Of a DNA stretch of 64,000 nt, positions 8,636 through 18,567 are shown in pieces (positions within the stretch are counted from its first letter, which is position 1; every line of letters starts with the position of its first letter). Made by a program: the position numbers and the translations under genes. The notes under the pieces are model-generated. The model had not been told where the DNA came from, ran no database searches, and saw nothing but the letters and a program-made list of their open reading frames with translations. The stretch covers positions 1 through 64,000 of the forward strand of contig JADHNY010000009.1 of the NCBI GenBank assembly GCA_016779265.1, in the 5' to 3' direction. This DNA comes from Pirellulales bacterium. GTDB lineage: Bacteria > Planctomycetota > Planctomycetia > Pirellulales > UBA1268.

Positions 8636-10075
8636 TCAGCAGGCTGCTGGCACCGGCTCATGGTCGAGATACTGTGACAGGTGGCCGTCAACACCTGGGT
8701 CACGAAGCTTTTCCACAGCCTTCGCTTCGATCTGTCGAACGCGTTCACGCGTCACACTGAAGATCGATCCAACCTCCTCGAGGGTGTAGGAGTAGCCATC
8801 GGCAAGCCCGAAGCGGAGCCGCAGGATCTCTCGCTCTCGGTAGCTCAGCCCAGCGAGCGCCTGGCCAATCGACCGTTTGAGCGACTGCTGTTTCAGTCCG
8901 AGCAGCGGGTCATCCTGGCGGTGATCCTCAACCACGTCACGAAAGGAAGCGGTCTCATCCTCGCCCGCAGGCTGATCGAGCGACGACGGCTGCCGAGACA
9001 TCCGCCAGACGCACAACGTCTCTTCGTGTGTGAGGCCCGACACCTCCGCGAGTTCCTCGACGGTGGGCTCGCGTCCGTTGACCTGGAGGAAATCGCGGGT
9101 CAAGTTCCGCAGTCGCGTCATCGTGTCGATCATGTGTACGGGCACGCGGATCGTGCGGCTTTGATCGGCGATCGCTCGGGTGATCGCCTGCCTGATCCAC
9201 CAGGTGGCGTAGGTGGAGAACTTGAAACCGCGGGCATGTTCGAACTTATCGACAGCCCTCATCAGGCCTGCATTTCCCTCCTGAATCAGATCGAGGAAGT
9301 TCATGCCCCGGTTGCGATATCGCTTGGCGATTGAGACCACCAGCCGCAGGTTACCGGCAGCAAGGTCTCGCTTCGCCTTGTCATAGCGAGTCTGCAGCGT
9401 GCTCAGCCGTGCCAGCCGACGCGAGAGCGTTGGTCGCGTTTCCCGCGTTCGCCAGAGGAGACGTCGCTCATCCTGTGTGAACGGTCCGTTCCGCTCAGCA
9501 CCAGCTGCATGGAGTCCCAACTGACGGCCCATACTGCGGAGCTGTTCCAGGAGTGGATAGAGCCGCTGGATTCGCAGATGGAGTTCCTCAACCAGCCGAA
9601 CCGCCTTATTCCGCTGACGAACAAGCCGCTTCCAGGCCTGCCGCCGCACCTTCATCGTGGCCTTTCGCGAGGTTGCCAGCCGGAACAGGTCGCGATGCTC
9701 ATCCTCAAGGCGATGCAGCGTGACCAGATTGGGCCCGAGACGTTCGAGGATCCGCTTCTTCTCCTTGGTGTCGGTCACCGCCACTTCGATGGTGCGGTCA
9801 AGCCGTAGCGTGCCCTCGTGAACCCGCTCAAGCAGACGGATGGCCCCACCTCGCACAAAGTCGTTCTCGAGCAGGGTGTGCCGAAACTGCCGTCGCCACC
9901 GTTCGATCTCCTTGGCGTTCTGAACCTCTGTCTCACGCGTCAGCAAGGGAATCCCGCCCATCTGGCTCAGGTAGAGCCGAACTGGGTCTTCCGTCACGCC
10001 AATCAGGTCAGCCTGACGGGCTCGAGTGCGGCTCACAGCTGCGGTGGGAGGGGCATCAAGGGTGGTTGAGGGCAT
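8636..10075 (-). CDS. RNA polymerase sigma-70 family factor (RpoD-like)
   Basis: A 479-residue sigma factor of the primary or primary-like group. Region 1.2 is [19 protein letters not shown]. Region 2 is complete: [41 protein letters not shown], then [23 protein letters not shown]. Region 4 is [15 protein letters not shown] followed by [28 protein letters not shown]. Between 1.2 and 2 is a roughly 190-residue basic spacer, shorter than the acidic non-conserved region of E. coli RpoD. ATG 10075 (MPSTTLD) is preferred over GTG 10123 because TGGAG precedes it. Whether it is the housekeeping factor or a paralogue cannot be told here. Confidence 0.92.
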   Translation of the reverse strand: MPSTTLDAPPTAAVSRTRARQADLIGVTEDPVRLYLSQMGGIPLLTRETEVQNAKEIERWRRQFRHTLLENDFVRGGAIRLLERVHEGTLRLDRTIEVAVTDTKEKKRILERLGPNLVTLHRLEDEHRDLFRLATSRKATMKVRRQAWKRLVRQRNKAVRLVEELHLRIQRLYPLLEQLRSMGRQLGLHAAGAERNGPFTQDERRLLWRTRETRPTLSRRLARLSTLQTRYDKAKRDLAAGNLRLVVSIAKRYRNRGMNFLDLIQEGNAGLMRAVDKFEHARGFKFSTYATWWIRQAITRAIADQSRTIRVPVHMIDTMTRLRNLTRDFLQVNGREPTVEELAEVSGLTHEETLCVWRMSRQPSSLDQPAGEDETASFRDVVEDHRQDDPLLGLKQQSLKRSIGQALAGLSYREREILRLRFGLADGYSYTLEEVGSIFSVTRERVRQIEAKAVEKLRDPGVDGHLSQYLDHEPVPAAC

Positions 10076-10447
10076 GGCCGCGGTAGCTCCAGGGAAACAC
10101 TCGAAGGCCTGCGGTCGGACCACCGCACGGCTCAGATGTGTTCAAAAGCAGCTCTCATGCCAAAACCTGGCTCAGCGACAGTACCTCGCCTTTTCACGAA
10201 GGAAACGGGCATTCGGACCGAACGACTCAGCGGCTGTTGTTCCCTGCGGGCAACAGGCGACGACACCACTGTCGCCCTGCGGCGACACCCCTTGCGAATG
10301 GCCCGTCTCCGAAAAAACATCAGAGAAGCCGCAAAAAATCCGAAAAAACGGCCTCCCAGGGAAAGGGGGTGGCATGGCTATACTCCCTGGCCATGCCCGT
10401 CGACTACGGCGGGCCTGACGATTTGTCCACGCGTCAAGGGTATCCCC
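10076..10447. promoter_or_regulatory. Divergent control region with phased A-tracts and a palindromic -10
   Basis: This 372-bp gap separates the sigma factor (-) from the gene at 10448 (+). It contains GTCGCC-CTGC-GGCGAC (10271-10286), a second CCCTGCGGG hairpin nearby, and three A6 tracts at 10312, 10333 and 10343 spaced 21 and 10 bp, in phase with the helix. GGCATGGC (10371-10378) and GCCATGCC (10390-10397) then flank a TATACT hexamer. I see no gene in it; the in-frame extension of the downstream ORF is not protein-like. Confidence 0.55.
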
Positions 10448-12142
10448 ATGACCTACGTCATCCTTGCGATCATCGGCATTCTGTTCCTGGCGGCACTCGT
10501 GTTCGTCGGTGTCGGCGCAAAGGGCTGGAACGCCGGCACCATCACTGCTGCCGTGCTGGTGATTCTTTCCTCACTCGGCTACCTCTTTCTCGCGAGCATG
10601 CTGACCGAGCGAGAACGCAACTGGCGGACGCGGGTGAATGCCGTCCAGGCTGAGCTACTCCGGGCACGAGATGGCCTGATCGTCAATGCCGACGGCACGG
10701 AAACACCTGCGGGGGAATGCGGTATTGAGACCCTGCAAAACTGCTCCGTTGCTGACCTGATTGACATCCGTGAGCGTTGGGTACGGCAGCGTGACCGCGT
10801 GAACTCGTGGCGAGGCATCTGGTGGCGGCATGCGAGCTTCACCGCTCCTGGCAACGGTCAGCCTGGCACCCTCGAAATCACCACATCCGAGACTCCCGCG
10901 ATCAACGAGGGAGCTCCTGTGTACGTGTTTGATGAGGCCACTGAAGAACAGCAGGGCGGCTACGTCGGTGCGTTCCAGGTCACCGCAGTAAATGGCAGTT
11001 CGCTCGAGATCACTCCGCTGTTGCCTCCCGACGACACTGATAGCAGCCGCTGGGCACAGCCGCACGACGACGTGCTCGTTCTGGAAAGTCTTCCCATCGA
11101 CCGCTGGATGGCCTTCCATCGCACAGACGAAGGGTCAGACGCCCCCACCTGGCCTGCCATCGAGCCGCCTACCAGCGACAATGTCCCCGCCGGCGTTGCC
11201 AATCTGGAACAGATGGAAACCGACATCAGCGAGTTCACCCTCGCCGGCGGCGGCCCGCTCCTGCCTGCGGATGTCGTCGACGCGGGGCGGACGTTTGAGG
11301 CACTGCAGGGCACGCCTGAACCGCCGCCCGGTGTTGGTTGGGCGGAGGTGACCTTCGGCGAAGACACAGATTTCACCTGGCCTGACGGCACGGTCACAAA
11401 GTTTCTCGCTGGTGAAGTCGTGCCTGCGTTTCCAGCAAGCCAACTCCCCCAACTGCTCGCGGACACGCCTGAGGTCGAGTATCGCTGGGTGATCCCGCCA
11501 GGACTCTACTGGGCTGAAGTGCGATTCACTGAGGCCTACACGCATGAAACCGACCCCAACGAAGAGCCGCTCGTGTTTGAAGCAGGCAGCACCGCTGTGC
11601 TCGAACTGTCCTTTGCAGAGCAGATGGCAACTGGCGGGGTGACCGAAGTGCTCCGGCGTTTCTTCCGTCGCCCACTCACCGACGGCCAGACAGAGATGCT
11701 TGGCTCCGACGCGATTACCGAACGCGTTGGCAACGAGGCTCCCGTGACCGTGTTCGACAATCTGCAGTCACTCGGCCTGTACCGGATTCGCCAAGACCTG
11801 GAGCGGACTCTCGAAAACTCAGCCGCCCGCACCGACGCCCTCACTGCTGCCTACCAGAATGCGGTGAATCAGCTTGCTTTGCTCGACCAGAAAGAGATTG
11901 ATCTCAAAGCCGATCAGACTGGCTGGGACGCAGATCTCAAGGCTGCCGACCGCATCGAGGCCTCAGTCAAAGATCGCTACGAGGCGATCGATGCGGAACT
12001 TCAGGCAACTGAAGACGCTATCGTGCTGCTCGGCCAGCAGTTGCGACAAATGACGGCGAACGTGACAGCGGAAATCGACCGCCGCACACCACCGCCAGAT
12101 CTCCTTGAGGCTCCGCCTGCAGCAGGGGCCTCCGTTCAGTAG
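10448..12142 (+). CDS. Membrane-anchored hypothetical protein with C-terminal coiled coil
   Basis: A 564-residue protein of unknown function. The first 55 residues hold two membrane helices (MTYVILAIIGILFLAALVFVGV and ITAAVLVILSSLGYLFLASML), then an RERNWRTRVNAVQAELLRARDG stretch. The middle (residues about 130-400) is acidic, rich in Gly/Pro/Trp and predicted beta. The last 120 residues (ALTAAYQNAVNQLALLDQKEIDLKA and beyond) have heptad-like Leu/Ala spacing typical of a coiled coil, ending in a Pro-rich tail. ATG 10448 fits because hydrophobic sequence starts at once and AAGGG precedes it. The topology suggests a cell-envelope scaffold, by inference only. Confidence 0.75.
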   Translation: MTYVILAIIGILFLAALVFVGVGAKGWNAGTITAAVLVILSSLGYLFLASMLTERERNWRTRVNAVQAELLRARDGLIVNADGTETPAGECGIETLQNCSVADLIDIRERWVRQRDRVNSWRGIWWRHASFTAPGNGQPGTLEITTSETPAINEGAPVYVFDEATEEQQGGYVGAFQVTAVNGSSLEITPLLPPDDTDSSRWAQPHDDVLVLESLPIDRWMAFHRTDEGSDAPTWPAIEPPTSDNVPAGVANLEQMETDISEFTLAGGGPLLPADVVDAGRTFEALQGTPEPPPGVGWAEVTFGEDTDFTWPDGTVTKFLAGEVVPAFPASQLPQLLADTPEVEYRWVIPPGLYWAEVRFTEAYTHETDPNEEPLVFEAGSTAVLELSFAEQMATGGVTEVLRRFFRRPLTDGQTEMLGSDAITERVGNEAPVTVFDNLQSLGLYRIRQDLERTLENSAARTDALTAAYQNAVNQLALLDQKEIDLKADQTGWDADLKAADRIEASVKDRYEAIDAELQATEDAIVLLGQQLRQMTANVTAEIDRRTPPPDLLEAPPAAGASVQ

Positions 12143-12344
12143 CCCTTATCGTTCGCCTCGTACTGCCACGCAGGCCCCTCACAACCTGGTCACGGCTCTC
12201 GACACTGCTGGCTGCCGGACTCCGCCGGAGAGCGAGCAAAAGACGCCGTTTCTCCGCTCTCGAGTCGTGTCCCTCACGTCAATGGTCACGGCTGGTTATG
12301 CTTAGGTCTTCGTGGGGTTTCGCACCAGGGAAACACGCTGTTCC

Positions 12345-13625
12345 ATGTCATCGTCATCATCGCTCGCAGCTCGACCAAGCACCCGCAACCACCTCCGCAA
12401 GGCGGTACACCACCACAGCCTCGCCAGCCGCCGTGGCATGCTGGAGCGGATGTTCACGATGTGGTTTAAGGGCTTCGTCTACAACCAGATCTGGGAAGAT
12501 CCACGGGTTGACGCTGAGGCCTTGGGAATCGGTCCGGAGTCTCAGCTGCTGACCATCTCCAGCGGTGGCTGCAACGTTCTCAACTATCTGGTGCACCGTC
12601 CCAAGCGGATCGTGGCGGTTGACCTCAACCACAACCATATGTCGTTGACGCGGCTCAAGCTGGCAGCCGTCAAGCACCTGCCTGACTACGAGAGCTTCTA
12701 CAAGTTTTTCGGCCTCGGGCAGCACCCCGACAACCTGCACAACTACCGCACCTACATCCGCGAACATCTCGACGAGCAGACTCGTCAGTTCTGGGAATCG
12801 AGTGACTGGCCGGGCAACACGGTTGGGCCGAAGCGGATCAACTACTTCAAGACAGGCCTCTACGAAAAAGCCAAGCTCGGCCAGTTCTTCAGGGTGGTAC
12901 ATGGCATTGCCAAGGCAGTTCGCCGTGACCCTGCGAGGCTTCTGACTGCCCAAAGCAAGTCGGAGCAGGAACGCATCTTTGACGAGTACTACGCTTCGTT
13001 GTTTGAGAATCGCCTCGTGCGTTGGATGGGCCGCCAGCCGGTGGCGGTTTACAGCCTTGGTATTCCGCCGAGCCAGCATGCCGCGATGCTGGCAGAGTCG
13101 GGAGGCAACGGCCAGAAACTCTTTGACACGTACAAAGAACGGATCCGCCGACTCGCCTGCGGCTTTCCTCTCGACGACAACTACTTCACCTGGCAGGCGT
13201 TCGGCCGTCGCTACGACCACGAAGGCCGCAAGGCGCTTCCCGACTACCTCCGCGAGGAGAACTACGAGACGATCAAGGAGATGGCCGACCGGGTTGAGAC
13301 GCACATTGCGAGCCTCGGCGACTTTCTGTCGACCGCTGAACCAGGCAGCCTCAACGGCTTCATCCTGCTCGACAGCCAGGATTGGATGCCACCAAACGTG
13401 ATCGAGGCGCTCTGGAGTGAGATCGCCCGCGTGGGAGCTGCCGACACGAGGGTGATCTTCCGGACAGCAGGTGAGCTTTCTCCAGTCGAAGAGGCACTCT
13501 CGCCGGAAACCAAGGCCCAGTTCCACTATCACCAAGAACGTGCCCGAGAGCTCCACACTCATGATCGCTCAGCGATCTATGGCATGTTTCACATCTACGA
13601 GAAAACTGACGGGCAGCCCCAGTGA
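12345..13625 (+). CDS. btaA: S-adenosylmethionine:diacylglycerol 3-amino-3-carboxypropyltransferase
   Basis: BtaA moves the 3-amino-3-carboxypropyl group of AdoMet onto diacylglycerol, giving diacylglycerylhomoserine, the first step of betaine lipid (DGTS) synthesis. The 426-residue protein matches the DUF3419/BtaA family: YNQIWEDPRVDAEAL near the N-terminus, LLTISSGGCNVLNYL (nucleotide-binding loop), AVDLNHNHMSLTRLKLAA, and later FILLDSQDWMPP. The ORF track starts at GTG 12312, but ATG 12345 removes 11 unlikely residues. It overlaps btaB by four bases (GTGA), a strong sign of translational coupling and of the betaine lipid pathway. Confidence 0.92.
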   Translation: MSSSSSLAARPSTRNHLRKAVHHHSLASRRGMLERMFTMWFKGFVYNQIWEDPRVDAEALGIGPESQLLTISSGGCNVLNYLVHRPKRIVAVDLNHNHMSLTRLKLAAVKHLPDYESFYKFFGLGQHPDNLHNYRTYIREHLDEQTRQFWESSDWPGNTVGPKRINYFKTGLYEKAKLGQFFRVVHGIAKAVRRDPARLLTAQSKSEQERIFDEYYASLFENRLVRWMGRQPVAVYSLGIPPSQHAAMLAESGGNGQKLFDTYKERIRRLACGFPLDDNYFTWQAFGRRYDHEGRKALPDYLREENYETIKEMADRVETHIASLGDFLSTAEPGSLNGFILLDSQDWMPPNVIEALWSEIARVGAADTRVIFRTAGELSPVEEALSPETKAQFHYHQERARELHTHDRSAIYGMFHIYEKTDGQPQ

Positions 13626-14347
13626 CAGATGAAGTCGGGCCAGACCACGATGCCGCGGGGGCCGTCTCGAGCGGTCGCTCCAGTTCCCCTGCCGACGTCA
13701 GCAACGACGATCCCGCCAGGGCGATGGACCGGATGTATCGCGTCACGCGACACATCTACGACATCACACGCCGTTACTACCTGCTCGGCCGTGACCGAAT
13801 GCTCGAGCGAGTCGTTACGTCCGACGACACCGCGACACTCGAAGTGGGCTGTGGCACGGCTCGCAACCTGATCAAGCTCGCCCGGCGGCCCCACTGTGGC
13901 AGCCTCTACGGCCTTGATGCCTCGCATGAGATGCTGGAGACCGCGGCTGCCTCTATTCGAAAGGCGGGCGTGGGCGAAGTGAGCCTTCGTCAGGGCCTCG
14001 CTGAAGAGCTCAACGCACAGAAGATGTTTGGCCGTGCGGACGGATTTGACACGATCTTCTTCTCGTACTGCCTCTCGATGGTGCCGGCCTGGGAGGGAGC
14101 CATCGAAGCGGCTCTGGCAAACCTCCGTCCGGGCGGCCAACTGGTCATCGTCGACTTCTGGGACCAGGCGGACCTGCCAGGCTGGTTTGCCGCAGGCCTG
14201 AAAAAGTGGCTCTCGCTGTTCCACGTTTTCTACAGGCCCGACGTGCACACAGCGCTCACAGCGCTGGGCGAATCGGGACGGGCTGACGTTTCTTTTGAGT
14301 CGGTCGCTAAACGCTACGCGTATATCGCGATCGTTCGCAAGCGATAG
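13622..14347 (+). CDS. btaB: Diacylglycerylhomoserine N-methyltransferase
   Basis: BtaB methylates diacylglycerylhomoserine three times with AdoMet to give DGTS. The 241-residue class I methyltransferase has motif I as ATLEVGCGTARNLIKLAR, the acidic ribose-binding residue in LYGLDASHEMLETA, and a post-motif FFSYCLSMVPAWEGAI and GGQLVIVDFWDQ. An N-terminal segment, MDRMYRVTRHIYDITRRYYLLGRDR, is typical of BtaB. The GTG start lies inside the btaA stop region. In some bacteria the two steps are fused; here they are separate and coupled. Confidence 0.9.
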   Translation: MTDEVGPDHDAAGAVSSGRSSSPADVSNDDPARAMDRMYRVTRHIYDITRRYYLLGRDRMLERVVTSDDTATLEVGCGTARNLIKLARRPHCGSLYGLDASHEMLETAAASIRKAGVGEVSLRQGLAEELNAQKMFGRADGFDTIFFSYCLSMVPAWEGAIEAALANLRPGGQLVIVDFWDQADLPGWFAAGLKKWLSLFHVFYRPDVHTALTALGESGRADVSFESVAKRYAYIAIVRKR

Positions 14348-14425
14348 CCACGCCGACTGTCGACGACAAAATGCCGGCGACGCTTCTGACGGTGACGTTT
14401 CTGTCGCCCACGTTTCAGCAGCCGA

Positions 14426-15316
14426 TCAGGGCAGCAGAAACACGAGACCGGTGACTGTGGCGGCTTCGACTGCCATCCCTCGCACGCTGACAGGGAATGC
14501 AGGCACCGTCCAGGGAGCACAGTTGCCCGGCCGGTAGTAGCCCACCGGATAGACACACTCCCAGGGGAGTTCCACGCCCATCTTGTAGGGCAGGATAGGC
14601 AGCGTCCCGAAGAAATGAGCTGCTGAGATGAACGGGTCCGCAGCCCAGCCATAGGAGTGGCCGTACCGCTCAAAGTTCCATTGTTCAAAGTAGAGCGGCT
14701 TGTGGCAGTAGCCTGCCGCCTTCCAGGTGAAAGTGGTGGTGGCAAAGCGACGAGGCTCAAATACCTCTCCCTCGAGCCGACACTCACAGGGGTAGTCATT
14801 GCCTGCCACGCCACTGACCCGGATGTCGAGATCGATCTCAGAGATGCGGTCCAGCCGGAGCTGCTCCAAGGCCTGACGACACGCCTCCGCTTCAGCCGCA
14901 CACACCGCGGGATCTCCTTGCTGAGCAGACGCCGTGGACGCCAACGGAGTTGCATCAGCCTGGGCGAGCCGAACAGGCTCCGCTCCCATCTCTGCATTGC
15001 TGACAACGGCTTCACGAAGTCGAGTCAGTGCGGAACCGGCTCGGGAGGACGCCCCGAGGCGCTCAAGCCCCACTGACACGTCCAGGTCATCAGCCACCTT
15101 GTCTGCAAGCGAACCAGCCTGCCCCCAAGGCTGCGTCTGGATTCTTCCCGCCGGAGCCTTACCGAAAAGGTCCTGCCACGGGGCGGCGTGGAGATCTCCC
15201 GCCAAGACAAACGCCAGCAGCAGTGCAACAAGCCCTGCTGCCGCTCTTCTGGCGTCAATCGCCCCCAGCGTGTTCTGCCGTATAGTTCGGCGCTTCTTGA
15301 GTAACGACGATGTCAT
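14426..15316 (-). CDS. Secreted Cys-containing hypothetical protein
   Basis: A protein of about 296 residues with a late N-terminal signal ([21 protein letters not shown]) and probable cleavage before PWQDLFG. After a variable part with an Ala/Cys-rich helix ([16 protein letters not shown]) comes a compact C-terminal domain, [17 protein letters not shown] to [11 protein letters not shown], with several Cys and aromatics. I associate this domain with planctomycete secreted proteins of unknown role, but cannot name it. ATG 15316 overlaps the end of guaB by 62 bases in another frame. No better start lies between that and the signal, so translational coupling to guaB is plausible. Confidence 0.65.
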   Translation of the reverse strand: MTSSLLKKRRTIRQNTLGAIDARRAAAGLVALLLAFVLAGDLHAAPWQDLFGKAPAGRIQTQPWGQAGSLADKVADDLDVSVGLERLGASSRAGSALTRLREAVVSNAEMGAEPVRLAQADATPLASTASAQQGDPAVCAAEAEACRQALEQLRLDRISEIDLDIRVSGVAGNDYPCECRLEGEVFEPRRFATTTFTWKAAGYCHKPLYFEQWNFERYGHSYGWAADPFISAAHFFGTLPILPYKMGVELPWECVYPVGYYRPGNCAPWTVPAFPVSVRGMAVEAATVTGLVFLLP

Positions 15317-16724
15317 GCGGATGGCCCTCCCTGACCGACGCGGCGGATACCTGAATGAATCGGCCGTCGCGCCGCAACTCCTCGATCGTTTTCGTCCCGC
15401 AGTAGCCCATGCCCGCTCGCAACCCACCGACGAGCTGGTACACAAAGGTGCTCAATGGCCCCTTGAACGGCACCCGCCCTTCGACACCCTCCGGCACAAG
15501 CTTGTCCTGTCGACCACCGCGTTGGCCGTAGCGCTCGCTTGAGCCCTTGACCATTGCCCCGATCGACCCCATACCGCGATACGCTTTGAACGTTCTGCCC
15601 TGATAGAGCACCGTCTCGCCAGGACTCTCTTCGACACCGGCAAGCAGACCGCCGATCATGCAGGCATGAGCTCCCGCTGCGATGGCCTTGGTCATGTCGC
15701 CGGAGTAGCGGATGCCGCCGTCGGCGATGACTGGAACATCCGTTCCGGCCACCTCCGCTGCAGCATCGTTGACTGCTGAAATCTGCGGCACCCCCACCCC
15801 GGAGATCACCCGCGTGGTGCAGATCGATCCCGGACCGATGCCCACCTTGACCCCGTCGGCCCCTGCATCGAGCAGGCCGCGGCATCCCTCGCGTGTGGCG
15901 ATATTCCCGGCAACAATCTGAATGTCCCACTGCCGCTTAATCTCCCGCACGGTGGTGATCACGTTTGACGAGTGGCCGTGGGCACTGTCCACAACCAGCA
16001 CGTCGACATCCTTTGAGATCAGGCTCTCCACCCGCTCGAAATCGAACACACCGACCGCAGCCCCAACTCGCAGCCGGCCAACGCCGTCTTTGCAGGCCCG
16101 CGGAAACCGCTTCATCATGTCGATGTCTTTGATCGTGATCAGGCCCGTCAACTGATTCTTTTCGTCAATCAGCAGAAGTTTCTCGACCTTATTCGCCATC
16201 AAAATCTTCTCAGCCTGCTCGAGCGACACATTCCCTGTCGCCGTTACCAGGTTGGAAGACGTCATAATCTCGGCGACCGGTGTTTCCCCACTTTCCAGGA
16301 ACCGCAGGTCGCGTTTGGTGATAATTCCGACGAGTTGCTGCCCCTCAGTCGTGATCGGCACCCCTGAAATGTTGAAATGATCCATCAGCTCGCGGGCTTT
16401 GGCCACTGTGGCCGTGGGGGGAAGCGTGACCGGATCCGCGATGATGCCATTGGCACTCCGCTTCACCTTGTCCACCTCGTTTGCCTGGCGTTCGATGGTG
16501 AGATTCTTATGAATCACGCCCAAACCGCCTTCCTGGGCGAGGGCAATCGCCATCGCACTCTCGGTGACGGTATCCATCGGAGAGCTCACGATGGGGATGT
16601 TGAGGTTGATGCCTCGGGTAAAACGGGTCGTCACATCCGCCTCGGAGGGCACGACCTCCGAATAGCGGGGCACGAGCAGGACATCGTCGAACGTGATTCC
16701 GTTTGTGATGATTTTTCCGTCCAT
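15255..16724 (-). CDS. guaB: IMP dehydrogenase
   Basis: GuaB oxidises IMP to XMP with NAD+, the committed step of guanine nucleotide synthesis. The 489-residue protein has the catalytic (beta/alpha)8 barrel split by a CBS pair (residues about 95-215, [26 protein letters not shown] and [20 protein letters not shown]). The catalytic loop is [17 protein letters not shown] with the active Cys; [17 protein letters not shown] and [10 protein letters not shown] are also diagnostic. ATG 16724 ([17 protein letters not shown]) is the standard start; the track adds 28 spurious residues. The next enzyme, GuaA, is encoded 6.7 kb away on the other strand. Confidence 0.97.
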   Translation of the reverse strand: MDGKIITNGITFDDVLLVPRYSEVVPSEADVTTRFTRGINLNIPIVSSPMDTVTESAMAIALAQEGGLGVIHKNLTIERQANEVDKVKRSANGIIADPVTLPPTATVAKARELMDHFNISGVPITTEGQQLVGIITKRDLRFLESGETPVAEIMTSSNLVTATGNVSLEQAEKILMANKVEKLLLIDEKNQLTGLITIKDIDMMKRFPRACKDGVGRLRVGAAVGVFDFERVESLISKDVDVLVVDSAHGHSSNVITTVREIKRQWDIQIVAGNIATREGCRGLLDAGADGVKVGIGPGSICTTRVISGVGVPQISAVNDAAAEVAGTDVPVIADGGIRYSGDMTKAIAAGAHACMIGGLLAGVEESPGETVLYQGRTFKAYRGMGSIGAMVKGSSERYGQRGGRQDKLVPEGVEGRVPFKGPLSTFVYQLVGGLRAGMGYCGTKTIEELRRDGRFIQVSAASVREGHPHDIVVTQEAPNYTAEHAGGD

Positions 16725-16886
16725 GGCAACTCCGTCGGCGTGGGAAAGCCTGGGATTATGCGGCGAATGAACCGGTTTTCGCAATCCGATGGCTCGGGCA
16801 ACGAACAATCCGACACCGACACCGACCGTGTCCTAGGGTTGTGCATGCTGCGGCACGGGTCGCAGCTCCCCCAGCTCCCGTCCGTG

Positions 16887-17573
16887 ATGCCTGAACTCAT
16901 GTCTTCCACCGACGATCGTTCGACCAGCTCCCTGCAGACCGCCCCGGAGGCGGAGAGCCCATTTGCACACCCGGATCGTGCCGCTTTTGAAGCCCACCTG
17001 GCTCGCAGCAGCTACGGACGGTTCACGCTGACCGAGGCCGTTCGGCCTGGCTGGCACGCCGGCGTGGTGCCCCAGGAGGGCTACCGCTTCGACACCTACG
17101 CCGATCCTCAGACCCGCGCTCGCCTGCCTGCGATTATCGCGGCAGTCTCGAAGGAACGGCTTTTTGAGACCTTTATCGACCTGCTTGAGCCGCTCGGCGA
17201 CAGCTGCGACGTGGTGCTCGAGTCTAGCCACGACAAAAAGAGCCAGGATCGGCAGGAGTTTGTCCGTGAGTCGATGGAACGGCTCGTCCTGGAGAGCTTG
17301 CTGTGGGACTTTGAAGACCTGCTGACCAACGACGGCTGCACAGGGATTGCGATCATGCATCCCAAGCTGCCGATGGAAGTGCAGCTCGACGAGCACAAAC
17401 TGCTGATCGTCTACGCACCGTCGCGGGCACCGTTTTCGTCCGTTTTGGAAGCAGGTGGACTTCCACGCGACGACCAGATGCAGGTCATCTCGCAGGGGGA
17501 GCATCTGCACACGTCCCACTCTCGCTACAGCCGAGAGTTCTCACGGCTCCGGCATCGCCTCGGAGCTGAGTAA
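16887..17573 (+). CDS. Conserved-type hypothetical protein
   Basis: A 228-residue soluble acidic protein. The ORF track extends it back into guaB antisense, which is not credible; likely starts are ATG 16887 (MPELMSS) or ATG 16899. The body contains RLPAIIAAVSKERLFETFIDLLEPLGDSCDVVLESSHD and LVLESLLWDFEDLLTNDGCTGIAIM, giving a mixed alpha/beta pattern with no catalytic motif I know. No signal peptide or membrane helix is present. It is divergent from guaB and convergent with the secreted protein at 17580. Function unknown. Confidence 0.65.
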   Translation: MPELMSSTDDRSTSSLQTAPEAESPFAHPDRAAFEAHLARSSYGRFTLTEAVRPGWHAGVVPQEGYRFDTYADPQTRARLPAIIAAVSKERLFETFIDLLEPLGDSCDVVLESSHDKKSQDRQEFVRESMERLVLESLLWDFEDLLTNDGCTGIAIMHPKLPMEVQLDEHKLLIVYAPSRAPFSSVLEAGGLPRDDQMQVISQGEHLHTSHSRYSREFSRLRHRLGAE

Positions 17574-17579
17574 AGCCGC

Positions 17580-18458
17580 CTAGCGAGGCACCGGCAGGGT
17601 CTCGATGGGCACCGGAGGCCCTGGGACAATCATCGCTCCGGGCGGCAGCTGCTCGGCTGGGATAGGCTGCACCGGCGGTGGAGCCACCACGGCCTCTGGA
17701 ACGCCACCCACGGCTCCTGGAGGCTGGTAATACGGCTGTGACGTGATCTGCGGCACCGGCGCCACACCGAGCCGTGCGAGCAGTTTGTCGAGGATACGCT
17801 TCTCAAGCAGCGGATCCCTCCCCAACGGAATCCATCCCGCGCTGCGAGATGGACTGGCGACTGGCCTCGGCTGATCACCAACCTGCTGGCCAAGCGTCGG
17901 CAGTGGTGTGCCGTAGCGATACAGCGAGTCGTCGTTTCGAAAACTCGCTCCACCGCTCGTGGCCCGCATCGGTCGCGGCAGGTTCTCCAGTTCTTTTGTG
18001 ACCACGGCCTCAATCCGCCAGCCCGAGGGATCAGGCTGCATGCGGATCACGCCGCGGCGACGAATCGACTGCAGGGTGCACTCAAGCCGCTCCTGAAAGC
18101 CCACCGAATCACCACGCCAGGGCTCCAGGAGTGTCGCTCCGGTCTGAGGAAAGGTCTCGATGAGCCCCTCAGTCGGCACTCCTGCGGCAAATACCACACG
18201 CTGCTCACGCGAAACCTTGAAGTAGTCATCGACCACATCGACAAGGCGATTCCAGATCACTTCAGCATCAATCGGTGGAATCGTCACAGTGTTCGGGGCA
18301 TTGGTGGGCCCCGCAGGCATCACCGGCCCGTTCACGCCAACAACCGCCCCCGCCGGCAGCGGCTTCATTGGGTCGAACGACATCGACGGCGGACTCTGCG
18401 ACATCGCCACAGGCGACATCAGCACGGCCAGCACGAACGAAAACAGCAACGGGCGCAT
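17580..18458 (-). CDS. Secreted Pro-rich hypothetical protein
   Basis: A 292-residue exported protein: MRPLLFSFVLAVLMSPVAMSQ is a clear signal peptide. The middle (IDAEVIWNRLVDVVDDYFKVSREQRV to SGWRIEAVVTKELENLPRP) looks like a folded alpha/beta domain, with the short pattern TGATLLEPWRGDSVGFQERLECTLQSIRRRG. The C-terminal third is Pro/Val/Gln-rich and probably disordered. The mid-domain recalls lipoprotein-like outer-membrane assembly domains, but there is no lipobox Cys and I would not assign that role. Confidence 0.7.
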   Translation of the reverse strand: MRPLLFSFVLAVLMSPVAMSQSPPSMSFDPMKPLPAGAVVGVNGPVMPAGPTNAPNTVTIPPIDAEVIWNRLVDVVDDYFKVSREQRVVFAAGVPTEGLIETFPQTGATLLEPWRGDSVGFQERLECTLQSIRRRGVIRMQPDPSGWRIEAVVTKELENLPRPMRATSGGASFRNDDSLYRYGTPLPTLGQQVGDQPRPVASPSRSAGWIPLGRDPLLEKRILDKLLARLGVAPVPQITSQPYYQPPGAVGGVPEAVVAPPPVQPIPAEQLPPGAMIVPGPPVPIETLPVPR

Positions 18459-18567
18459 ATGGACAACTCACTGAAAAGACGGCCGGATGGTCGCGATTTC
18501 CCCCTGAGGACTCAAGGGGAAAAACGCCCTTCCTGAACCATCATTTTCCGTCGGGTTGCAGCGATTT

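Noticed and set aside
10136-10447. N-terminal extension of the membrane-anchored protein gene
   Set aside because: Would translate the A-tract and palindrome region; the hydrophobic start at 10448 with AAGGG is far better.
12357-13562. 401-residue minus-strand ORF opposite btaA
   Set aside because: Mirror frame of btaA; no family motif, and btaA has strong support.
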